Source: Nitrosospira multiformis (GTDB lineage: Bacteria > Pseudomonadota > Gammaproteobacteria > Burkholderiales > Nitrosomonadaceae). From it: a stretch of 64,000 bases of DNA. Within the stretch, counting starts at the first letter, position 1; each line of letters begins with the position of its first letter. The translations under genes were made by a program, and so were the position numbers. The DNA is taken from assembly GCF_900111585.1 (NCBI RefSeq), contig NZ_FOHI01000002.1, positions 248,001-312,000 on the forward strand. Reading direction: 5' to 3'. The notes below the pieces were generated by a model. The model saw only the letters and a list, made by a program, of their open reading frames with translations. It had not been told where the DNA came from and searched no databases. Shown one piece after another: positions 1-7,707 of the stretch.

Positions 1-311
1 CCCGAACCTATGCTCACCCCGATGCGGCGAGATTCATAAGCATCAAGCCCGCCGGCGTCCTCGAGGGCAAGACGCGCAGCAAGCAGGGCAAGCTGGGTGA
101 ATCTGTCGGTTTGCTCGATATACTTTTGGGAGAGGAAGGTTGAAGGATCAAAGTCCGCCACTTCTCCTGCAATTTGGGAACGCCTGCTCGATGCATCAAA
201 GCTGGTTATTCTTTTTATTCCGCTCACACCATTGACAGCCGCTGACCAGAACTGGTCAACCCCGATACCAATGGGGGAAACAACTCCCATTCCTGTAACG
301 ACTACACGCAT
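1..311 (-). CDS. Beta-ketoacyl-ACP synthase II-like protein, N-terminal part (cut by window edge)
   Basis: About 103 residues are visible, starting at an ATG at 311 and reading leftward off the window. The N-terminus carries the thiolase-fold opening of FabF-type condensing enzymes (MRVVVTGMGVVSPIG), followed by the usual FWSAAVNGVSGIKRI and DRFTQLALLAARLALEDAG segments. The family condenses acyl-ACP with malonyl-ACP in the cytoplasm. The catalytic Cys and the two His lie outside the window, so activity cannot be judged. A small membrane protein is encoded upstream on the same strand. This could be the housekeeping FabF or a ketosynthase of a specialised fatty-acid or polyene pathway; its position beside a lipid-related cluster makes the second worth testing. 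Confidence 0.85.
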   Translation of the reverse strand, partial: MRVVVTGMGVVSPIGIGVDQFWSAAVNGVSGIKRITSFDASSRRSQIAGEVADFDPSTFLSQKYIEQTDRFTQLALLAARLALEDAGGLDAYESRRIGVSIGS

Positions 312-491
312 ACAAAACCGGAAATAATCATAGGAATCTGCTCAACCTCATTATGCGGAGGCAATGCAGTGAACAGGTGAGTTCTCATTGTAATGGGCAG
401 CGTAAATGAGTAGCGGAATCCGCCGGGAATCGTTGACCGGCCATTGCCTGAAGGTTTCCGGACCTCACGGTTGAGCAGGATACTCGTATTG

Positions 492-746
492 CTATTTTGC
501 GTTGAATATCATTGGGAACAGGTATCTCAATATGCCTCCCATAATCCAGATGATGAGTAATAAACTCGAGATGACGGCTACTCCTTCGATAATCGCTGAC
601 AAGAGCGTTGCAGCCAAGCTATCGAATTCCTGTTGCCCGGCTTCGTTGCGCCGGCTCCTGCGGCGGTTCCTTACCCATATTTGCAGCCCGATAACGACAG
701 GAATAAGGGCGAGAGACACTAGCAGGTTATACTCAGAACTTTCCAT
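492..746 (-). CDS. Small two-helix membrane protein, unknown function
   Basis: This 84-residue protein has two clear hydrophobic segments: residues about 8-25 (LLVSLALIPVVIGLQIWV), and a long C-terminal one around GVAVISSLLLIIWIMGGILR. An Arg-rich loop (RNRRRSRRNE) lies between them. I start it at the ATG at 746; a TTG directly upstream at 749 is an alternative. A GGAAGG lies about 10 bases before the ATG. It reads toward the FabF-like gene with about 180 bases between them, so the two may be co-transcribed. I do not recognise a family. The hydrophobic pattern is absent from the overlapping plus-strand frame, which supports the minus-strand reading. Confidence 0.6.
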   Translation of the reverse strand: MESSEYNLLVSLALIPVVIGLQIWVRNRRRSRRNEAGQQEFDSLAATLLSAIIEGVAVISSLLLIIWIMGGILRYLFPMIFNAK

Positions 747-1138
747 CAATAATCAACCTTCCGCAAATAATCGTTACAGAATCCATTGCCAGTCGCTGTT
801 TTTTCTTTTCCTTTTACTTCATTCGCTATACTGCACCGCTCATTTTCCAGACTGAGTGCGCGAAGATCGCGGGGATAAATGCTGAAGTCCGCCCTCAGGT
901 AGCAGACCGGCAATTATAATATCACACGTCAACAAGGTGTCATCGAGTTAACAAGTTAACATATCCGCCTTGTCCGCGGGGTATGGACTGATTCCTGTCG
1001 GGATTGGGTAAAGCAGAAACCGTTTCGATCTTCAACTCATTTTCGAGGCGCAGTCTTTCACGGTACAAACGTTTCCGCTCTCTGGACGCAATGCGACCAT
1101 GGAATATCCACGTCTGATCATCACTTGGCCAGTTTTAC
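747..1138. other. Intergenic region between divergent genes
   Basis: This 392-base stretch separates the leftward small membrane gene from the rightward acyltransferase-like gene, so it should hold promoters for both. I see no convincing gene in it. A minus-strand frame is open from about 1134 to 940 but has no start codon. A repeated GTTAAC element at 947-960 is the only notable short motif. Confidence 0.5.
947..960. promoter_or_regulatory. Repeated GTTAAC element, possible operator
   Basis: Two copies of the self-complementary hexamer GTTAAC are separated by AA within the divergent intergenic region. A near-palindromic site in this position could bind a dimeric regulator of either flanking gene. 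No regulator is encoded nearby, and the match may be chance. Confidence 0.2.
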
Positions 1139-2293
1139 ATGAAAAAAAAGATTAGCGGCCCGCACTTCCCGGAAGTCATTGTCCGTCCGGTCAGAAGCTA
1201 TCGGGAAATGGGAGTTTTTATCGATATTCCCTGGAGTATTTATGCTGACGATCCCATGTGGGTGCCCCCTTTACGGCTGGAGCGACGACTGCATTTTTCG
1301 AGATTCAATCCCTTTTTCAAGCACGGAAAATGGCAGGCCTGGATTGCATACAGGGATGATCAGCCGGTAGGAAGGATCAGCGCCCAGATCGATCAACTGC
1401 ATCGGGAACGCTACGGCGGCGATACCGGACATTTCGGTCTGTTCGAGTGCATAGATGATAAGGAGGTTTCGGCCGCCCTCATCCAGATGGCTGAGGCATG
1501 GCTGAGGGCGCAGCAGACGAGACATGTGACCGGTCCCTTCAATTTATCGATCAACCAGGAATGCGGCATATTGGTGGACGGTTTTGATACGCCGCCGGTA
1601 GTGATGATGCCGCACTCCCGCAGATGGTACGGCCGCCTGCTGGAAGAACAAGGGTATCAACAGGCGAAGGATTTGCTTGCCTATTGGATAGAGCTCGATT
1701 TCAAGGTGCCGCGGCTGATGGACGCCTTGATCGGTAAATTTGCGGATCAGGTGCGACTGAGAACCTTGCGCCGCGACAAGTTCAGTGAGGAACTGGAAGT
1801 TCTGCGTGATATATTCAACGATGCCTGGTCCGAGAATTGGGGTTTCGTTCCTTTTACCCAGGCAGAGTTCGCGGAACTTGGCACCAGTCTTCGCTTGCTC
1901 GTACCCGATGATTGTATCCAGATTGCGGAGGTCGACGGGGTGCCCGCTGCGTTCATGGTGGCATTGCCAAACCTCAACGAAATTTTTGCCGAACTGAACG
2001 GACACTTGTTTCCGTTTGGCTGGACCAGACTGGTCCGGATCAGATCCAGGGGAGGGGTGCATACCGGTCGCATACCATTAATGGGAGTACGCAGGCGCTT
2101 CCATAGTACTCCGCTCGGCATGGCGCTTGCCTTCATGGTCATCGACGCGCCGAGGGAACTCGGACGAGCCATGGGAGTGAAGGCAATGGAATTATCCTGG
2201 ATACTTGAGGACAACAAACCCATGCGTGCCATTCTGGATAGTTTGGGCTGCAGGGAGTATAAACGTTACCGGATTTACCAGAAGACGCTGTGA
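1139..2293 (+). CDS. GNAT-like acyltransferase (YghO-type), unknown substrate
   Basis: A 384-residue protein. The N-terminal part has the pattern FIDIPWSIYADDPMWVPPL and a stretch around FGLFECIDD and RHVTGPFNLSIN. The C-terminal half has a GNAT-like end, with LGRAMGVKAMELSWILEDN followed by LGCREYKRYRIYQKTL. Family members related to E. coli YghO are usually annotated only as hypothetical or N-acetyltransferase. An acyl-CoA or acyl-ACP donor is plausible from the fold but is not shown. No strong ribosome-binding site precedes the ATG at 1139; Met24 is a less likely alternative start. The next gene follows after 46 bases in the same direction, and the run continues through LptFG to phospholipid-type enzymes, so an acyl-transfer step in lipid synthesis is the context-based guess. 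Confidence 0.65.
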   Translation: MKKKISGPHFPEVIVRPVRSYREMGVFIDIPWSIYADDPMWVPPLRLERRLHFSRFNPFFKHGKWQAWIAYRDDQPVGRISAQIDQLHRERYGGDTGHFGLFECIDDKEVSAALIQMAEAWLRAQQTRHVTGPFNLSINQECGILVDGFDTPPVVMMPHSRRWYGRLLEEQGYQQAKDLLAYWIELDFKVPRLMDALIGKFADQVRLRTLRRDKFSEELEVLRDIFNDAWSENWGFVPFTQAEFAELGTSLRLLVPDDCIQIAEVDGVPAAFMVALPNLNEIFAELNGHLFPFGWTRLVRIRSRGGVHTGRIPLMGVRRRFHSTPLGMALAFMVIDAPRELGRAMGVKAMELSWILEDNKPMRAILDSLGCREYKRYRIYQKTL

Positions 2294-2339
2294 ATGCCGG
2301 ATGGAGCAACTGAAGAACCGGAATCGGTAAAACGATGCA

Positions 2340-3182
2340 ATGAAAAAGAATGATCTGTTCACCGCCGTGGTGCTGGCAGCGGACCGCACGGCTCGAGATC
2401 CCATCTCCTTGGAAACGGGAGCGCCCTGCAAGGCATTCGCGCGCGTCGGGGGAATACCGATGATCATCCGCGTACTGGACGCGCTGGAAGCCAGCGGCAT
2501 GGTGAAGAGCATCATTTTGTGCGGACCACCGAAGTCCTTGCTGCCCGCTTGTCCGGAACTGCAGGAACGTATTCGCAATGGGCGCGTCGTCTGGCTGCCA
2601 AATCTCGATTCTCCCAGCCGCAGCGCCCGCAGCGGCTTCTCCCAGGTGAATCAGGAAGCCCCGATATTATTGACCACAGCCGACCACGCGTTGTTGACAC
2701 CGGCCATCGTGCAATATTTTCTTCGCAGCTCCCAAGCGTCGGGTTGCGATGCTGCTGTCGGGGTCGTCAAATATGAAGATGTGGCAGCTGCATTTCCCGG
2801 GGCAAGGCGAACGGTAATAAGGTTAAAGGATGCGAATGTTTGCGGCTGCAACCTATATGCCTTTCTCAATGATCGCGGCCGTGGTCTCGTATCATTCTGG
2901 CAACGTGCGGAAGAGCTGCGCAAGCGGCCCGTACGCTTGATCATGGAGACCTTCGGGTTCGCGACCGTCTTCTATTATCTGCTGGGATTATTGACGATAG
3001 AAAGGGGATTGAGAGCAGTCAGAAGGAAAACCGGCATCAGGACGCATCCGGTATTCCTGCCCTATCCTCAGGCGGGGGTCGATGTGGACAAGGTTGCAGA
3101 CCTGGTGCTTGCGGAGTCGGTACTGGCGGGCGAGGCGCCGGCTGCCCGAGGAGAGGCCGGTTTGCGCGGACCCGCTCCCTGA
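2340..3182 (+). CDS. MobA-like nucleotidyltransferase (NTP transferase fold)
   Basis: A 280-residue protein with a GT-A/NTP-transferase fold. The opening AVVLAADRTARDP is a variant of the LAAG-x-G-x-R nucleotide loop. GAPCKAFARVGGIPMI supplies the conserved Lys and the GGxPM segment, and LLTTADHALLTP matches the metal-binding Asp region. The C-terminal 80 residues are atypical, with a possible hydrophobic patch at FATVFYYLLGLLTI. Relatives transfer a nucleotide to a phosphorylated alcohol or cofactor. The gene lies 46 bases after the acyltransferase-like gene and 47 before lptF. In inositol-lipid pathways of archaea a related domain makes CDP-inositol phosphate and is fused to a CDP-alcohol phosphatidyltransferase. 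Here the active-looking copy is a separate gene, while a degenerate copy is fused to the transferase at 5447. The substrate is unknown. Confidence 0.7.
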   Translation: MKKNDLFTAVVLAADRTARDPISLETGAPCKAFARVGGIPMIIRVLDALEASGMVKSIILCGPPKSLLPACPELQERIRNGRVVWLPNLDSPSRSARSGFSQVNQEAPILLTTADHALLTPAIVQYFLRSSQASGCDAAVGVVKYEDVAAAFPGARRTVIRLKDANVCGCNLYAFLNDRGRGLVSFWQRAEELRKRPVRLIMETFGFATVFYYLLGLLTIERGLRAVRRKTGIRTHPVFLPYPQAGVDVDKVADLVLAESVLAGEAPAARGEAGLRGPAP

Positions 3183-3229
3183 AATGTGAGAGGCTTGAAT
3201 TCCGATTCCGATCAACGGCGATAGGCAAC

Positions 3230-4306
3230 GTGAAAATAATAGAACGATATATCACGCGGGAACTGCTGATACCGTTTATGGTAGTCGCCGTGATCCTCGC
3301 GACATTGTTTGCAAGTTTCAGCACAGCCCGTTTTCTGGCCGGAGCAGTGACAGATTCGCTTGGCCTTGTCCCCGTGCTCAGGCTCGTGCTGCTGAAAACG
3401 CTGATCGCACTGGAAGTGCTGATGCCGATTGCCCTGTACGTGGCTGTCATCATGGGGCTGGGCCGCCTGCACCGGGACCAGGAAATAGTCGTTTTGCGTT
3501 CCGCCGGGGTCAGTGAGCATCGCATTATCTATGCAGTGCTCATCGTTGCGGTTCCTGTGGGGCTTATCAGTGGTTTCCTTTCCATTTTTGCGCGTCCGTG
3601 GGCGTATGAGGAAAGCTATCTGCTCAATGCCCAGGCAGAGGCAGAGTTGAATACGGATCGGTTCCGCGCCGGGCGTTTCTACGGCAGCGAAAAAAAAGGC
3701 CGAGTGATTTATGTGCAGTCCAAGGATAGCTCGGGCAAACAGATGAAAGAGGTATTCCATTATCTGAACAAGCATGACAGCAGCGAGATCATTCTTGCCA
3801 GGAAGGCTTACCAGCCCGAGCTTGTGTTCGGCCAGCGCCCCCAGATACATCTGCTGGATGGCTCCATTTACCGGCTATCGCACACCGGAAAGGGTGATAC
3901 CGTCGTCCAGTTTGAAAAGCTGGTTTATTTCACGGACAGCGGAAACGTAATGGATTACAGGCGCAAGGCTGCCCCTACCGCTGCATTGATGCAATCCGAT
4001 CGCCCACGGGATATTGCCGAGCTTCAGTGGCGGCTATCACGCCCGTTGGCAACGATCCTGCTGGCGCTGATAGCGGTGCCCTTCAGCCGCGCTTCGCCTC
4101 GCCAGACAAAGGGGGATAAGACTTATTATCTGGCAGCTCTGGTTTTTGCCATCTACTACATTTTGAGCGGATTGGCCCAGACCTGGGTCGAGCAGGGCAC
4201 AATCGGCAGGGTGCCGGGGGTATGGTGGCTCTATGCTGTCATGCTGCTGTTTGCAATCTCGTTATTGTTACCCGGTTTCTGGCGGAAGTTGCTTCTGCGC
4301 AGATGA
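3230..4306 (+). CDS. lptF: LptF/LptG-family permease, LptF-like (YjgP)
   Basis: A 358-residue inner-membrane protein that starts with GTG at 3230 (VKIIERYITRELL, the usual first line of the family). Three hydrophobic helices come at the N-terminus (about 15-35, 55-78 and 100-122). A large periplasmic domain of mostly beta strands follows (about 130-265), then three C-terminal helices. Known LptF pairs with LptG and the ATPase LptB to extract LPS from the inner membrane and pass it to LptC and LptA. The stop overlaps the lptG start as ATGA, giving translational coupling. In many relatives lptFG sits next to pepA; here it lies inside a lipid-enzyme run, so this could be either the LPS pair or a paralogous pair serving another lipid. 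Confidence 0.9.
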   Translation: MKIIERYITRELLIPFMVVAVILATLFASFSTARFLAGAVTDSLGLVPVLRLVLLKTLIALEVLMPIALYVAVIMGLGRLHRDQEIVVLRSAGVSEHRIIYAVLIVAVPVGLISGFLSIFARPWAYEESYLLNAQAEAELNTDRFRAGRFYGSEKKGRVIYVQSKDSSGKQMKEVFHYLNKHDSSEIILARKAYQPELVFGQRPQIHLLDGSIYRLSHTGKGDTVVQFEKLVYFTDSGNVMDYRRKAAPTAALMQSDRPRDIAELQWRLSRPLATILLALIAVPFSRASPRQTKGDKTYYLAALVFAIYYILSGLAQTWVEQGTIGRVPGVWWLYAVMLLFAISLLLPGFWRKLLLRR

Positions 4307-5367
4307 CGATAATTTACCGCTACCTGGCGCTTCAGGTTTTGATGGGTCTGGGAATCGCTACTGCAGTGCTTCTGCCGCTCTTCGGTTTCCTTGATTTGCT
4401 GGATCAGCTCGATGACGTGGGAAAGGGCACGTACAGCGTCAAGGATGCGTTTCTTTATACGGCTCTACTGCTGCCTCGACGGTTTATTCAACTCGCGCCT
4501 TTCATCGCATTGATGGGCAATGTAACTGCATTGGGAAGGCTTGCCGTCGGATCGGAACTCACGGCATTACGAGGAGCAGGTATATCTCCGCTGGGCATCA
4601 GTCTCGCACCGGTTGCCGTTGGAATAATTCTTTTACTGTTTATTACTGTACTGGATCAGTTCGTGGCGCCGCAATTTCAGCAGAAAGCCATTTCATCTCG
4701 CGCAGCCGCGCTTGAGAAGAGCGCGGCGCTTGGCAAGCAATTGGGGATATGGACGCGGGATGAGCGGAATATACTGCGAATCGGAGAAATGCTGCATGCG
4801 GGAAGGGCGGCGAACATCGAAATAATGCATTTTGACGATAATGGTTTCCTGTTACGCTATACGTATGCCAAGTATGCTGATATCATAAACGAGGGGTTGT
4901 GGGAGTTAAGGGACGTCGTCATAAAGACATTCAACGGCAATGCCATGGAGATCGTAAGCAGAGAATCGGTACCCTGGGAACCCTTCCTGAAGGAGGAGGA
5001 TATCTCGACATTGACCAAATCGCCGGAAAGTCTCTCACCTACCGAGTTATTTTTACATGTGCATTTTCTGCGCACCACGGGTCAGGAGTCGGATGCTTAT
5101 GAGCTTGCCTTGTGGCGCAAGGCGGGCGGTGCCCTGACGACCATCGCGATGCTGTTGCTTTCGATTCCCTTTGTTTTTGGATCGGTACGGGCGGGACTCG
5201 GCAACAGGCTCGTGGTTGCATCAATGCTCGGAATCAGCGTCTATCTCTTCGACCAGATCATTGCCAATGCCGGCTTGTTACTGCATTTGAATCCCGCGCT
5301 GAGCGCACTTCTTCCAGGAGTGGTGCTGATCGCCGTGGCTTATTTCTGGCTACGGCGAATTTTTTAA
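4303..5367 (+). CDS. lptG: LptF/LptG-family permease, LptG-like (YjgQ)
   Basis: A 354-residue partner of LptF. I start it at the ATG at 4303, which overlaps the lptF stop by four bases and gives the conserved opening MTIIYRYLALQVL. A frame 27 codons longer exists but extends into lptF. The architecture matches LptF: three N-terminal helices, a periplasmic beta domain (about residues 120-260) and three C-terminal helices ending in YFWLRRIF. Conserved family landmarks include LTALRGAGISPLGIS and the LPRRFIQLAPFIALMG loop. The likely role is the second half of the transmembrane dimer of an LptB2FG-type exporter. No lptA, lptB or lptC lies in the window. An 80-base gap with a strong hairpin separates it from the next gene. 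Confidence 0.9.
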   Translation: MTIIYRYLALQVLMGLGIATAVLLPLFGFLDLLDQLDDVGKGTYSVKDAFLYTALLLPRRFIQLAPFIALMGNVTALGRLAVGSELTALRGAGISPLGISLAPVAVGIILLLFITVLDQFVAPQFQQKAISSRAAALEKSAALGKQLGIWTRDERNILRIGEMLHAGRAANIEIMHFDDNGFLLRYTYAKYADIINEGLWELRDVVIKTFNGNAMEIVSRESVPWEPFLKEEDISTLTKSPESLSPTELFLHVHFLRTTGQESDAYELALWRKAGGALTTIAMLLLSIPFVFGSVRAGLGNRLVVASMLGISVYLFDQIIANAGLLLHLNPALSALLPGVVLIAVAYFWLRRIF

Positions 5368-5406
5368 CAAACTCCGGATTTGTTCACGATTTTCTTGACC
5401 TGAATG

Positions 5407-5427
5407 CCTCCCGCATCTCGCGGGAGG
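5407..5427. other. Perfect hairpin before the phosphatidyltransferase gene
   Basis: CCTCCCGC at 5407-5414 pairs with GCGGGAGG at 5420-5427 across a five-base loop. No T-run follows, so it is not a standard terminator. The right arm contains GGGAGG, the best Shine-Dalgarno-like string upstream of the gene, although it lies about 19 bases before the TTG start. The hairpin could act in attenuation, mRNA processing or translation control. Confidence 0.5.
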
Positions 5428-5446
5428 ACTTGCGAAACCTATCAAT

Positions 5447-6694
5447 TTGACAACTCCAGACGCAGAGATAATCAAGCAGCCGGCGGATTCGTCGATGTCT
5501 GTTTATATCCATATCATTGGCGATAGCGAAACCGATATCTGGGGCTTAAGTGGCCGGGAACGTCTGCAGCGCATGTTAAAAGCATTCGCCGGGACGAAGC
5601 GGGTCGACAATCCCGCACGGATTCCCGCTCCTGCCTCGGCACTGCTTTTACGCGGAGATTACCTTTTTGACGCTATCGTACTGGGCGCGCTGATCAAGGC
5701 AAAAATGGATCTTGTGCTTGTCAGCGAGGAGGGTAAGCCAGTCGCGGTGCGGATTTCCCGCGGGAACGTGCAACAGGCGCTTGGTGAATTTGCGAGCGGA
5801 GGAGAAGGGCAAACCCTTTCTTCCTTGCCGCGTTATGAACTGAAAGACCTTGATTTGCCAAGCCTGCGCCAGAACCTCAAGAAAAGAGATGCTCCTTACG
5901 TTTTGCCGATCAGCAGGAACAGCCGCTGCAATCTGGAGTCAGAGCTATTCAAGCGGTCTTACAAAGGGGTGACCGATTTTGTGACAAAGTGGCTGTGGCC
6001 GGCGCCTGCATTTCAGGCGGTACACTTCTGCATACTTGCGGGTCTGCGCCCCAATCATATTACACTGCTCAGTCTTTTGTTTGCCGTGCTGGCCGGGGTT
6101 GCGTTCTGGTACGGTTTCTATGGATCGGGACTGGTGATGGGATGGTTCATGACCTTCCTGGATACCGTCGACGGCAAACTGGCGCGGGTAACCGTTACTT
6201 CCAGCCGCTTCGGTGACGTGCTCGACCATGGCCTGGATATCATTCATCCGCCGCTCTGGTACGTTGCCTGGGGCATGGGGTTGCCCGCCGACTATTCCTT
6301 ATCCTCGCATCTGCCGCTATTATTCGGGCTGATTCTTATCGGTTACATCGGCGGGCGGCTGTGTGAGGGAGCCTTCCAATTCTGGGTCGCGTCATTCGAT
6401 ATTTTCATCTGGCGTCCACTGGATTCCTTCAATCGGCTCATTACTGCCCGCCGCAATCCCAACCTGGTTCTGCTGACATTTGGTTGGCTGGCGGGCAGGC
6501 CGGATATCGGCCTTTTGTCCGTCGTGATCTGGCACTTGCTTTCGACCGGTTTTCTCTTAGTGAGAGTGGCGATGGGATGGCTATCGCGCCGGTCGCGTGG
6601 ACCCTTGCATTCCTGGTTTGAGGAGATCGTTGCGGGGCAGGATGAAGGAAAGCTGGCCGTTCGTATTTTTGCACCTTTAAAATCACGTAGATGA
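5447..6694 (+). CDS. CDP-alcohol phosphatidyltransferase with degenerate nucleotidyltransferase N-domain
   Basis: A 415-residue protein. The membrane half carries the complete CDP-alcohol phosphatidyltransferase signature D-x2-DG-x2-AR-x8-G-x3-D-x3-D at residues about 239-264 (DTVDGKLARVT ... DVLDHGLD), with several transmembrane helices around it. The first 150 or so residues resemble the nucleotidyltransferase domain of fused inositol-lipid synthases: GRERLQRML, LLLRGDYLFDA, and the linker ESELFKRSYKGVTDFVTKW before LRPNHITLLSLL. The glycine-rich nucleotide loop and its Lys are missing, so that domain is probably inactive. The family joins a CDP-activated lipid or alcohol to a second alcohol in the inner membrane. 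The start is TTG at 5447; ATG at 5495 is an alternative. Its stop overlaps the lipid kinase start (ATGA). Confidence 0.85.
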   Translation: MTTPDAEIIKQPADSSMSVYIHIIGDSETDIWGLSGRERLQRMLKAFAGTKRVDNPARIPAPASALLLRGDYLFDAIVLGALIKAKMDLVLVSEEGKPVAVRISRGNVQQALGEFASGGEGQTLSSLPRYELKDLDLPSLRQNLKKRDAPYVLPISRNSRCNLESELFKRSYKGVTDFVTKWLWPAPAFQAVHFCILAGLRPNHITLLSLLFAVLAGVAFWYGFYGSGLVMGWFMTFLDTVDGKLARVTVTSSRFGDVLDHGLDIIHPPLWYVAWGMGLPADYSLSSHLPLLFGLILIGYIGGRLCEGAFQFWVASFDIFIWRPLDSFNRLITARRNPNLVLLTFGWLAGRPDIGLLSVVIWHLLSTGFLLVRVAMGWLSRRSRGPLHSWFEEIVAGQDEGKLAVRIFAPLKSRR

Positions 6695-7707
6695 CAGAAA
6701 GATCATGGGTCGATAGATTGAAGTCCGGAACAGGATCCGTCGGATTGCTTTTCAATCCGCTCAGTGGACGCATCCGTAAGCGGAAGGAGGCGATCCGGCG
6801 CGCGGCGGGGGAGATTCCCGGCGCCTGCAGGGAAGTGACGAATGCTCAAGAAATCAGCGCCTCGGTGGATATGTTCGTGAACGCTGGCACGGATCTACTG
6901 GTCATTATCGGCGGGGACGGCACGGTACAGGGTGTACTGTCCCATCTGTTCGCCACTCAGCCTTTGGCAAAGTGGCCCCTCCTGACGATAGTGCCGGGCG
7001 GTACAACCAACATGACCGCGCTCGATCTCGGCATAAGCGGCAGCCCGGAATCCGTCCTGCGGCAATTGAGCGCCTGCTTTCAAAAAGATTTCTCCTCCGC
7101 ACTCGTGGAGCGTCATGTTCTTTGCATAGAACAGGCCGGGGCGGAGAAGGTTTATGGGATGTTTTTCGGCGTGGGACTCATCGCCCGCGCTGTGATCTTT
7201 TCCCAGAGCAGGATAAAGCGGTTGGGTATTACCGGAGAAATCTACTCTGCCCTTATCACCTTCGGCTATATTGCAGGCTTCCTGCTCGGGCGGCGTCAGG
7301 GAGCATGGGCACCGGTCCGGATGACCATTACCGAGAAAACCTTATCCCGGCCCCACGGAACCTACGCATTCCTTTTCGCCAGCACCCTTGATCGCCTGCT
7401 GTTTGGCATGAGGCCATACTGGGGGGAGCAGCCGGAGCCGCTGCACGTCACATTCGTCAGGCAGCAGCGGCAGCTTCCCTTGCGCTCCGTGCTTCGGTTG
7501 CTGATAGGACGTGGAAACGATCTTAAGGACAAGGATGGTTATCATAGTTGCAATACCGATGAGCTGGAGTTGCTGATCGATGACGATTACATCGTCGACG
7601 GCGAATCTTATCGTGCCGCCAGCCAGAGTGGACCCTTACGCATTACGCCGGCTGGCCCGATCGTCTTTCTGACGGCGGAGAGGGCAGCCGCAAATGCAAA
7701 ATCATGA
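6691..7707 (+). CDS. Diacylglycerol/sphingoid-type lipid kinase
   Basis: A 338-residue protein of the DAGK catalytic-domain family (YegS/BmrU/LCB5-like). The N-terminal domain opens with GLLFNPLSGR and carries the GGDGT nucleotide motif at about residues 74-78, followed by VPGGTTNMTALDLGI in place of the common GTxNDxAR. The C-terminal beta-sandwich includes CNTDELELLIDDDYIVDGE, which matches the family's xxxDGE segment. Such enzymes phosphorylate diacylglycerol or related lipid alcohols at the membrane. The gene overlaps both neighbours by ATGA (start with the phosphatidyltransferase, stop with the Tam41-like gene), which points to tight co-expression and one pathway. The exact lipid substrate cannot be read from sequence. 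Confidence 0.85.
   Translation: MTERSWVDRLKSGTGSVGLLFNPLSGRIRKRKEAIRRAAGEIPGACREVTNAQEISASVDMFVNAGTDLLVIIGGDGTVQGVLSHLFATQPLAKWPLLTIVPGGTTNMTALDLGISGSPESVLRQLSACFQKDFSSALVERHVLCIEQAGAEKVYGMFFGVGLIARAVIFSQSRIKRLGITGEIYSALITFGYIAGFLLGRRQGAWAPVRMTITEKTLSRPHGTYAFLFASTLDRLLFGMRPYWGEQPEPLHVTFVRQQRQLPLRSVLRLLIGRGNDLKDKDGYHSCNTDELELLIDDDYIVDGESYRAASQSGPLRITPAGPIVFLTAERAAANAKS

Noticed and set aside
502-855. Plus-strand frame of 117 residues opposite the small membrane protein gene
   Set aside because: It lies opposite the minus-strand frame that shows two clear membrane helices and a ribosome-binding site. The plus frame has no family features and looks like a shadow.
4222-4302. 27-codon upstream extension of lptG
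   Set aside because: It lies entirely inside lptF and adds residues unlike the family. The ATG at 4303 with the ATGA overlap fits the conserved N-terminus.
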